From: CAWKPF01 sp963851415
GTDB lineage: Bacteria > Acidobacteriota > Thermoanaerobaculia > Multivoradales > Multivoraceae
Direction of reading: 5' to 3'
Assembly: GCA_963851415.1 (NCBI GenBank)
Contig: CAWKPF010000003.1
Coordinates: 2,418,001 to 2,482,000, forward strand
DNA length: 64,000 bases
The position numbers and the translations under genes are program-made. Of the stretch, positions 19,035-26,429 are shown piece after piece (within the stretch, counting starts at the first letter, position 1; each line of letters starts with the position of its first letter). Below the pieces are notes generated by a model, which saw nothing but the letters and a program-made list of their open reading frames with translations, had not been told where the DNA came from and made no database searches.

Positions 19035-21341
19035 ATGATCGCTCGTTCCTCGGTGCTCGTGTCCGCCGTGCCTGGCCGCAGGGGAGCTCTTCGCACCGCT
19101 CCGTGGCTCGCCGCAGTCTTCGCCGTCGCGGCGCCGCCATTGCTCGCTCAAGACAGCTACTACCTGCATCAGGGCCGGCGGGTCCCGCTCGAACGGGCGG
19201 CGCTTCAGTTGAGCGTCGGAGCGGTCGAGCCGGGTCCAGAGCAGCGGCCATCGGTGGTGGCAGGCTCGGAGACCCGCCCACTGGGAGGGAACCGCTGGCG
19301 GGTCGATCTCGAGCCTGCGCCGGCCCCGGAGCGCAAGCCAGGGCCCACCGAGGCGAGACGTCGAGCCCTCTCCCGGCAGGAGACGATGCTCGAGCGATAT
19401 CGCTCCAGGCCGGAGATCGCGTGGGCCTACCCTGCCTATCGAGCCCCCGAGACCGGCGCACTCCTCTTTCCGACGTCCCGGATCATCGTGTCGACAGCTG
19501 GTGACGAGCAGCGGCTCCGAGCGAGCCTCCCGGCGAGCCTGCGCTTGGTACGCCGCCTCCGGGTCGGATCGGGGATCTACCTGGTCGAGCTGGTGGACCC
19601 CAAGGCCGACAATCCCGTGGTCCTCGCCAACCGGCTTTCGGAGACGCAGGCCTGGGTCCAGTGGGCGGAGCCCGACTTCGTGCAGGACTGGCAGAGCGCG
19701 GACACGCCGAACGATCCGCTCTACCCCGACCAGTGGAACGCCGACAACGACGGCACTCTGGGGACCCCGCCAGGGGTGACCGGTGCCGACGCTGGCCTGG
19801 AGGCCGCCTGGGACCTCCAGACCGGCGACGGGAGTGTGGTCATCGCGATCATCGACGATGGGGTGCAGCTCGATCACCCGGACCTGGCCTCGCGCATCTT
19901 CATCAACCCCGGGGAGATTCCGAGCAACGGGATCGACGACGACTCGAACGGCTACATCGACGATGTCACCGGCTGGGACTTCCTGGAAGAGGACAACGAT
20001 CCGAATCCGTACTTCTCGGTGACCTACCCGAGTCACGGTACGGCAGTGGCCGGTGTCGCGGCGGCGGCAGGCAACAACGGGATCGGAATGAGCGGCGCCT
20101 GTCGGGACTGCCTCATCCTGCCGGTGCGAGTCGCGGTAGCCAACGGCTTCATCACCGATGCCGGTCTCGCCGAAGCGATCAGCTATGCGGGGACCCTGGG
20201 ACACATTCTCAACAACAGCTGGGGCGGAGGCTCCCCCTCGGGAGCGATCGATGCGGCGATCCTCGATGCCGTCACCAACGGTCGGGGAGGCCTCGGGTCG
20301 CCGACCCTGTTCGCCACAGGAAACTCGGCTTCTGCCTACTACAGGCTCACCGTCTTCCGCACCTGGACTCCGGGCACCTACACCTTCGAATGGGTGTTCT
20401 CCAAGAACGGCACCGTGTCGGTCGGCCTCGATGCCGCGTTTCTCGACAACGTGGTCTTTCCGGACGGCACGGTGGAGGATTTCGAGAACGGGGCTCGCGC
20501 AATCGACGGGCGCGGAGCCCTACCGAGCGGATGGACGTCCACGGGCGACGCCGACTGGTCGCTGCTCAGTGACGAAGCCCGGGCCTCCTCGGCTCGGGGG
20601 GGACACCACGCGCTGCGCTCCGGCGCGATCACGCACAACCAGAGCTCCGGCGTGAGGATCACCAAGACCCTGGCCACCGTCGACGTGCAGATGACCTACC
20701 GGCTGTGGTCCTCGGCCGAGATTTCCAACTCCGACGACGGGGAAGGCCCCGGCTTCAACAACCTGTGCAGCGACGGCACCCAGCTGATCATCTACGACGA
20801 CGAGATGACGGAGGTCTACAGCGGTCCGGTGCGCTGCGGAACCTGGTCCAACCAGTTCCGACCGCTCGAAGACGGAACGGTCGCCTATCCGGCTTCCAAT
20901 CCGAACGCGATCGCCGTGGGGGGCGCGACCAACTTCGACCGTCGAAGCGACTATTCCCAGTGGGGTCCCGAGCTCGATTTCGTCGCCCACACGAATGGCG
21001 GTAGCGTGGGAATCACGACCACCGATCTCACCGGCGAGGATGGCTATTCGGAGACCGACTATGCCGACGACTTCGGGGGCACCTCCTCCGCTACCCCCCT
21101 GGCGGCCGGCATCACGGGCCTGTTCCTGACGTCGAACCCACTGGCGACCGAAGCCCAGGTGAGGTCCGCCCTACTCGCCGCCACTCGACAGATCGGCCCC
21201 CTACCCTACGCCCGAGCCCGCAACGACTCCTACGGAAGCGGTGTTCTCGACGCCTCTCGGCTCCTCGGATCGAGTCCGACCGTCTTCTCGGACGACTTCG
21301 AGGACGGGAACCTCGACGCCTGGAGCAACCAGACCCGCTGA
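19035..21341 (+). CDS. Secreted subtilisin-like serine protease (S8) with nested domain
   Basis: The 768-residue precursor starts at ATG 19035, 6-7 bases after GGAGG; the longer upstream frame is rejected. After a signal peptide (cleavage near LLAQ) and a propeptide of about 190 residues comes the S8 domain: Asp in VIAIIDDGVQLDHPDL, His in SHGTAVAGVAAAAGNN, the oxyanion Asn in LNNSWGGG, and Ser in FGGTSSATPLAAG. Between 'FATGNSAS' and 'VAYPASNPNAIAVGG', normally adjacent in subtilases, about 190 residues are inserted. They look like a beta-sandwich (DFENG..LPSGW..TGDADWSL..GHHALRSG). The C-terminus ends VFSDDFEDGNLDAWSNQT, like the preceding beta-helix protein. Confidence 0.9.
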   Translation: MIARSSVLVSAVPGRRGALRTAPWLAAVFAVAAPPLLAQDSYYLHQGRRVPLERAALQLSVGAVEPGPEQRPSVVAGSETRPLGGNRWRVDLEPAPAPERKPGPTEARRRALSRQETMLERYRSRPEIAWAYPAYRAPETGALLFPTSRIIVSTAGDEQRLRASLPASLRLVRRLRVGSGIYLVELVDPKADNPVVLANRLSETQAWVQWAEPDFVQDWQSADTPNDPLYPDQWNADNDGTLGTPPGVTGADAGLEAAWDLQTGDGSVVIAIIDDGVQLDHPDLASRIFINPGEIPSNGIDDDSNGYIDDVTGWDFLEEDNDPNPYFSVTYPSHGTAVAGVAAAAGNNGIGMSGACRDCLILPVRVAVANGFITDAGLAEAISYAGTLGHILNNSWGGGSPSGAIDAAILDAVTNGRGGLGSPTLFATGNSASAYYRLTVFRTWTPGTYTFEWVFSKNGTVSVGLDAAFLDNVVFPDGTVEDFENGARAIDGRGALPSGWTSTGDADWSLLSDEARASSARGGHHALRSGAITHNQSSGVRITKTLATVDVQMTYRLWSSAEISNSDDGEGPGFNNLCSDGTQLIIYDDEMTEVYSGPVRCGTWSNQFRPLEDGTVAYPASNPNAIAVGGATNFDRRSDYSQWGPELDFVAHTNGGSVGITTTDLTGEDGYSETDYADDFGGTSSATPLAAGITGLFLTSNPLATEAQVRSALLAATRQIGPLPYARARNDSYGSGVLDASRLLGSSPTVFSDDFEDGNLDAWSNQTR

Positions 21342-21348
21342 GTCGGGC

Positions 21349-21373
21349 CCCGGGAGGAATCGAGACTCCCGGG
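21349..21373 (+). terminator. Hairpin after the protease gene
   Basis: CCCGGGAG (21349-21356) and CTCCCGGG (21366-21373) form a perfect 8-bp stem with a 9-base loop, 7 bases after the protease stop. There is no U-run, so it may be a Rho-assisted or 3'-protecting hairpin. Confidence 0.5.
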
Positions 21374-21470
21374 AGCTGCGACGGGACCGGGCTGTACAAT
21401 GAGTCCACGACCGGCGAATCGGCAGTTCCGTTGCTCGCCATCTCGAGCACCCGCCCCCAAGGAGGTCTCC

Positions 21471-22595
21471 ATGAGCGCTCCCACCCGTCTCCTCACCATC
21501 GTGGTCTTCGCGGCCGCACTGGCGACCACCGCCTCGTCCCACGCCACCGCCAACCCGGCCGACGACTCGATCCCGCGCATGCCGGACGGCAAGCCCGATC
21601 TCAGCGGCACCTACGACACCTCGACGCTCACCCCGCTGGTGCGTCCGTCCAAGTTCGGCGACAGCCTCTACCTGACGCCGGAGGAGGCAGAGGAGATCGA
21701 GAAGGAGGAGCGCGAGTTCCTCGAGCTCACCTCGCAGACCAGTGACCCCGACCGTGACGCTCCGGACACCGGCGGCGCGCGCTCGTTCGGACTCGAGGGC
21801 ACACCGGCGAACCCGCTGGAGGCGGCCGCCGGCAACGTCGGCGGCTACAACAGCTTCTGGCTCGACCGGGGCGACTCGGTGATGGAGGTCGACGGCAAGT
21901 TCCGCACTTCGATCATCACCGAGCCGAAGAACGGTCAGCAGCCGCCACTGACCCCGGACGCGATGCGCCGACTCGGGCAGCTGCGCGATCAGTTCCATCC
22001 CAACGACGGCACGGCGTTCTGGCTCGATTGGGATCGCCCCGGGCCCTACGACGACATCGAGGTCCGGCCGCTCCCCGAGCGGTGCCTGCTGACCTACTCC
22101 ACGGCAGTGCCAGCGCTGCCGTCGCTCTACAACAACACGAAGCGGATCGTGCAGACCGGCGAGGAGGTAATGATCCTCAACGAGATGGTGCACGACGCGC
22201 GCGTCGTCCGCATCGACTCGGAGCATCCCCCCGCCGAGATCAAGCTCTGGATGGGTGACTCGATCGGCCGGTGGGAAGGGGACACCCTGGTGGTCGAGAC
22301 CACCAACTTCAAGGAGGAGCCGGGCGGCTACTACTACGGCCCGGTCGAGAAACTGAAGGTCGTCGAGCGCTTCACGCGCTGGGACGAGAAGACCCTTCAT
22401 TACGCCTTCGAGGTCGAGAACCCGGACCGCTGGCAAGGCCCCTGGAAGGGGGACTACCTGTGGAGCTCGATCGACGACGATCCCAACGGCAGGGTCTTCG
22501 AGTACGCGTGCCACGAGGGGAACTACGCGCTGGGCAACATCATGCGCGGCGCTCGCCTGCTCGAGAAGGAGGCCCGCGAGGCCTCGAACGAGTAG
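21471..22595 (+). CDS. Secreted protein of the 'PDGKPDLSGTY' family, copy 1
   Basis: The 374-residue protein has a signal peptide (ending near SSHATA) and the family opening IPRMPDGKPDLSGTYDTSTL. Conserved blocks follow: GTAFWLDWDRPGPYDD, ERCLL, PSLYNN(T)KRIVQT, HDARVVRI, WMGDSIGRWEGDTLVVETTNF, and FEYACHEGNYALGNIMRGAR. I know this family as multi-copy and uncharacterised, common in Acidobacteriota. The Shine-Dalgarno AAGGAGGT is 6 bases before the ATG. The second copy lies at 23056-24141 on the opposite strand, convergent with this one. The function is unknown. The single CHEGN cysteine-histidine motif is the most conserved part of the C-terminus. Confidence 0.8.
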   Translation: MSAPTRLLTIVVFAAALATTASSHATANPADDSIPRMPDGKPDLSGTYDTSTLTPLVRPSKFGDSLYLTPEEAEEIEKEEREFLELTSQTSDPDRDAPDTGGARSFGLEGTPANPLEAAAGNVGGYNSFWLDRGDSVMEVDGKFRTSIITEPKNGQQPPLTPDAMRRLGQLRDQFHPNDGTAFWLDWDRPGPYDDIEVRPLPERCLLTYSTAVPALPSLYNNTKRIVQTGEEVMILNEMVHDARVVRIDSEHPPAEIKLWMGDSIGRWEGDTLVVETTNFKEEPGGYYYGPVEKLKVVERFTRWDEKTLHYAFEVENPDRWQGPWKGDYLWSSIDDDPNGRVFEYACHEGNYALGNIMRGARLLEKEAREASNE

Positions 22596-22660
22596 GAGAC
22601 CGGGCCCCCGAAGAGGTCTGGGCGTGCCTCGTCGTCCTGTGCCGTCGGATCGCTAGCGGG

Positions 22661-22981
22661 TCATCCAGACCGCCGCCTGCGGAGCAGGAAGGGAGTCGCT
22701 GCGGCCACGCCGAGCAGCGGCATCGACTCGGGCACCGCGCCCGGATCGCTCGCGGTGAGGATCACCCCCGCCAGAAGGAGCGATGCAGCCATGATGAGGC
22801 CGCCCACGGTCGAGGCTCGATCTCCCGTGCGCTTCGCCATGGTCGCGGCAGCGGCCACCGCCAGCGACATGACACCTGGAGCGAGCATGACCCACCAGCC
22901 GAGCTCCGACATGCTGACCGCGATTCCGGTCGAAGCGAGAATTCCAGCGGCGAGCAGCAGACTCTGTCGAATCGGGCTCAT
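22661..22981 (-). CDS. Small membrane protein with a PEP-CTERM-like tail
   Basis: A 106-residue, very hydrophobic protein with about four membrane segments (roughly residues 6-24, 29-48, 59-77 and 85-98). The C-terminus reads VPESMPLLG, a short hydrophobic stretch, then RRRRSG. This resembles the VPEP-helix-Arg-cluster layout of PEP-CTERM sorting tails, although PEP-CTERM proteins normally have only a signal peptide plus the tail. AGGAG lies 10 bases before the ATG. It is 74 bases downstream of the copy-2 gene on the same strand. No family recognised. Confidence 0.6.
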   Translation of the reverse strand: MSPIRQSLLLAAGILASTGIAVSMSELGWWVMLAPGVMSLAVAAAATMAKRTGDRASTVGGLIMAASLLLAGVILTASDPGAVPESMPLLGVAAATPFLLRRRRSG

Positions 22982-23055
22982 GGTCGAATCACTCCTTCGC
23001 CAATCTCCTGCGGTCCATAGGGAGCGGATCCCCGATCGCTTCTTTGCTCACGAGC

Positions 23056-24141
23056 TCATTCGGAGTCGAGCTCACCCCGTGCCTCCGCTTCGAGCAGCCG
23101 CGCTCCGCGCAACGTGCCGCCCATCGAGTAGTTTCCCTCGTGACAGGCATACTCGTAGACCTTCTCGTCAGCGGCGCGCCAGACGTACTCCCCGCCCCAG
23201 GGCTGAGTCCACTGGGTGTCGTCCTCCACGCGGAAAGCGTAGTGGAGATTGCCGTCGGGCTGACGGGTGAAGCGCTCAGTGATCCGAGCATGCTCGCCGC
23301 TGCCGCGCATCCTGGCCAGGGGGTGGAAGTTGGTGGTCTCGACCACCAGGGTATCGCCCTCCCACCAGCCGATCGAGTCACCGAGCCACAGGCGGACTTC
23401 CGGGCCCGGATGCTCGGAGTTCAAGCGCACGATGCGCGCGTCGTGGATCATCTCGATGAGGATCATCACGTGATCCTCGGTTTGCACGATCCGCTTGTAG
23501 TTGTTGTAGAGGCTGGGGAAGGTCGGTGCCGCGCCGGTGAAGCCGAGCAGGCAGCGCTCGCTGATCGGCAGGGACTCCGGGTCGTCGTACGGGCCGGGTC
23601 CGTCGAACTCCAGCCAGAACGCGGTACCGTCGTTGGGCCGTCGGAACCTCGCGCGCTCCGCGGCCTCCGCCTTGGCGGCTTCCGTCGGCTCCGGCATGCG
23701 TCCGTCTGCGGGCTCGGTGAGAATGGACGTGGGGTACTGGCCGTCGACCGCCAGGGCATTGTCGCCGCGGTCCACCCAGAACCAGTTGTAGCCACCCACG
23801 TTGCCGGCACCGAACTGATTGCCCTCGAGAGGATCGTCCTCGAATCCGATGACTGCGGCTCCGCCCTCCGGAGGTGCTTCGCGAGCGGCATCGGTCTGTC
23901 TCGAGGCCTTCGCCGCCAGTGCAGCCTCTTCTTCGACCAGTTTCTGGGCCTCCTCTTTGGTGAGAAAGGCGCGGTCACCGAACGCCCGGGGCCGCTGCAG
24001 CGGCGTCAGGGTCGCCGCGTTGTAGGTGCCCGAGAGATCGGGACGGCCGTCGGCCATCCGCGGAATCTTCTGAGCGGTGAGGGGCGGGACGGCGATGGTG
24101 ACGAGGAGTGTGGCGGCGAGCAGCGTCGCGAGTCGCTTCAT
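23056..24141 (-). CDS. Secreted protein of the 'PDGKPDLSGTY' family, copy 2
   Basis: A 361-residue paralogue of the 21471-22595 product: a signal peptide ending LTAQ, then IPRMADGRPDLSGTYNAATL. The blocks GTAFWLEFDGPGPYDD, ERCLL, PSLYNNYKRIVQT, HDARIVRL, WLGDSIGWWEGDTLVVETTNF and YEYACHEGNYSMGGTLRGAR match copy 1 in order. It starts at ATG 24141 after AGGAGCTCGAG; the longer frame upstream is a shadow. The two copies are convergent and clearly diverged, so the duplication is old. Function unknown. Confidence 0.8.
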   Translation of the reverse strand: MKRLATLLAATLLVTIAVPPLTAQKIPRMADGRPDLSGTYNAATLTPLQRPRAFGDRAFLTKEEAQKLVEEEAALAAKASRQTDAAREAPPEGGAAVIGFEDDPLEGNQFGAGNVGGYNWFWVDRGDNALAVDGQYPTSILTEPADGRMPEPTEAAKAEAAERARFRRPNDGTAFWLEFDGPGPYDDPESLPISERCLLGFTGAAPTFPSLYNNYKRIVQTEDHVMILIEMIHDARIVRLNSEHPGPEVRLWLGDSIGWWEGDTLVVETTNFHPLARMRGSGEHARITERFTRQPDGNLHYAFRVEDDTQWTQPWGGEYVWRAADEKVYEYACHEGNYSMGGTLRGARLLEAEARGELDSE

Positions 24142-24315
24142 CTCGAGCTCCTGAGGGGATGGATGAGCCAAGTCTACCTGACTCCGGCACCTCCGACGAC
24201 ATCCGGCCTCTGGGCAGGCTTTCGGCTCCCTCCCGCGTCTGACTGAGATGGGGGACGCCTCTCGGCGATGTGCGACTGCGTGTGCAGGACCCGTTCGGAC
24301 CCTTTCTCGAGACGA

Positions 24316-24321
24316 TAGAAT
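24316..24321 (+). promoter_or_regulatory. -10 box TAGAAT, 6 bases from the phosphatase-kinase start
   Basis: TAGAAT is followed by CCCACC and the ATG at 24328. No Shine-Dalgarno is present. Confidence 0.5.
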
Positions 24322-24327
24322 CCCACC

Positions 24328-26358
24328 ATGGCTGGTATCCGAGTCCGAATCCGCCAAGCTCTCGCGCTGCTGATCCTGGTCGCCGGTCCCAGTGTGGCGG
24401 CAGAGCGGATCGTTGCGATCGGTGACGTACACGGTGCCTACGAGGAGCTCGTCGAGCTCTTGACTGCGGCACAGTTGATCGACGGGCAGCAGAACTGGGC
24501 CGGCGGCGAGACCGTGCTGGTGCAGACCGGGGACCTGCTCGATCGGGGAGCTCGCCAGAAGGACGTCGTCGAGCTCGTTCAGAAGCTGCAGCGGCAAGCC
24601 GAGCAGCAGGGAGGCCGAGTGGTAGCACTGCTCGGAAACCACGAGGCGCTGAATCTCCTCAGGATCACTCGCGATACCTCGCCCGACGCCTATGCGCCGT
24701 TCGTCACCGCCGACTCAGAGACCCGGCGCCGCGAGGCGTGGGAGGACTTCACGCGGTGGAGCCGTCAACGAGCCAAACGATTCGACGAGAAGCGTCCCGG
24801 CTTCGGGCCCGTCGAGGAGAAGGCCTGGTTGGATGCCCACCCTCCCGGCTATCTCGAGTACCTCGACGCCATGGGTCCCGGCGGAGAGATCGGCCGGTGG
24901 CTGCGCACGCTGCCGGGGATCGCCCGGGTGGGAGATGGCGTCTTTCTGCATGGCGGAATCACCCAGGCGATGACCTCGATGTCCGAAAAGCAGATCAACC
25001 AGCGAATCCTCGACGAGGTGAACCGCTTCGATCGCTGTCGGACCCAGTTGATCGCCGATGGCGTGATTCACGAGACCTCAGACACCCTGGAGATGGCGGA
25101 CCAGGGAATGAAGGAAGTACGGGTGCTCGTCGAGCGCCTGCAGAACCCGCGCCTCCCGGAGGCGATGGTCGAGCAGATGAAGGAGAGCGTGCGGGTGCTC
25201 GAGGAGTGCGTCGACTACCGAGACTGGTACCTGGTCAGCCCCGAGGGGCCGCTGTGGACCCGGGAGTTCGCGCAGTGGACCGCGGAGGAGGGGGCCGAAC
25301 TGGTCGAGCGAATGCTCGAGTCGAGAGCCGCACGATTCTTCGTCGTCGGTCACACACCACAGAAGACCGCCCGGATCGAGCCGCGTTTCGATTCGCGCGT
25401 GTTCCTGATCGACACCGGGATGCTCCGGTCCGTATACAACGGGAGAGCGTCCGCCCTCGAGATCCGCGACGGAGAGTTCTACGCGATCTATGTGGATGAG
25501 CGCCTGCCGCTGCCGGCTCCCGCGCCTCCGATGGAGACGGTCACGAGTGGCACCTCGGTGCGGTTCCTGGGCCCGGACGGCGAGCTTCTTCCGTTCGTCG
25601 ACGACGACGAGGTCGTCGACTTCCTCGAGACGGCCGAGATCCTCAGCCAGGAAGAGATCACGACGGGCGTCACCAAGCCGTTCAAGGTCCGGCTCGATCG
25701 GGATGGGCTCGAGGCCCACGCGGTTTTTCGATACTTCGAACAAGAGAAGACGCAACATCGCACCGAGAAGGGGCGCCTTCTGCCTCGCTTCGTGGACAGC
25801 TATCGCTATGAGGTGGCGGCCTACCGGCTGAGTCGTCTCCTCGGTCTGGATCGTGTACCTCCTGCCGTGCTCCGACGGTACGACGAGCGCTCGGGGTCGA
25901 TGCAGATCTGGGTCGAGAACGCGATGACCGAGGAGAAGCGTCGCGAGAACGAGATCGACCCCCCGGACCCGGTCTACTGGTCGCGGCAGCTGGTGATGAT
26001 GCGCTTCTTCGACAATCTCATCCAGAACCTCGATCGGAACCAGGGCAACATCCTGATCGACAAGGACACCTTCCGGATCCACCTGATCGACCACAGCCGG
26101 GCCTTCGCAATGGTCGAAGACATTCCCGAGCTGGACACCGTCGTGAAGCTCGATCAGCGGGTATGGCGGCGCTTCAGCAGTCTCTCCGAGACCGAGGTGC
26201 GGGACACGCTCGAAGATGTTCTCAACGAGTACGAGCTGTCCATGCTGTGGAAGCGGTGGACGAAGATCCAGCAGCACATCGAGACGTTGATCGAAGAGCG
26301 CGGGGCCGCGATCGTGCTCTTCGACATCGCCGAATACGACGCCGGAGCATCGCGCTGA
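24328..26358 (+). CDS. Secreted calcineurin-like phosphatase fused to a FAM20/PI-kinase-like domain
   Basis: A 676-residue protein with a signal peptide (ending near VAA, residue 25). Residues 28-375 are a PPP-type metallophosphatase: GDVHG (32-36), GDLLDRG (about 69), GNHE (about 104), HGGI (about 208) and GHTPQ (about 341). This resembles the Shewanella-like protein phosphatase group. After a linker, residues 420-676 look like an atypical kinase. They contain PFKVRLDRDGLEAHAVFRYF, a helix Glu in YRYEVAAYRLSRLLGLDRVPP, the catalytic-loop-like NLDRNQGNILID (about 568-579) and the metal-site-like LIDHSRAF (about 585-592). The usual nucleotide-binding Lys may be Arg here (AVFR). The domain pairing suggests opposing activities on one exported polypeptide. 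Confidence 0.75.
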   Translation: MAGIRVRIRQALALLILVAGPSVAAERIVAIGDVHGAYEELVELLTAAQLIDGQQNWAGGETVLVQTGDLLDRGARQKDVVELVQKLQRQAEQQGGRVVALLGNHEALNLLRITRDTSPDAYAPFVTADSETRRREAWEDFTRWSRQRAKRFDEKRPGFGPVEEKAWLDAHPPGYLEYLDAMGPGGEIGRWLRTLPGIARVGDGVFLHGGITQAMTSMSEKQINQRILDEVNRFDRCRTQLIADGVIHETSDTLEMADQGMKEVRVLVERLQNPRLPEAMVEQMKESVRVLEECVDYRDWYLVSPEGPLWTREFAQWTAEEGAELVERMLESRAARFFVVGHTPQKTARIEPRFDSRVFLIDTGMLRSVYNGRASALEIRDGEFYAIYVDERLPLPAPAPPMETVTSGTSVRFLGPDGELLPFVDDDEVVDFLETAEILSQEEITTGVTKPFKVRLDRDGLEAHAVFRYFEQEKTQHRTEKGRLLPRFVDSYRYEVAAYRLSRLLGLDRVPPAVLRRYDERSGSMQIWVENAMTEEKRRENEIDPPDPVYWSRQLVMMRFFDNLIQNLDRNQGNILIDKDTFRIHLIDHSRAFAMVEDIPELDTVVKLDQRVWRRFSSLSETEVRDTLEDVLNEYELSMLWKRWTKIQQHIETLIEERGAAIVLFDIAEYDAGASR

Positions 26359-26429
26359 TCACCGAGCCCTCGCGTGCCCCGCGCTCCCCTGCTCTCCTCG
26401 GGGCGACGGTCGGGGCCGCACGGCTCCTC

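Noticed and set aside
22671..22730. A definite PEP-CTERM sorting signal on the 106-residue membrane protein
   Set aside because: The tail resembles one, but the protein has several other membrane segments and no exosortase gene is in view, so it is reported only as a resemblance.
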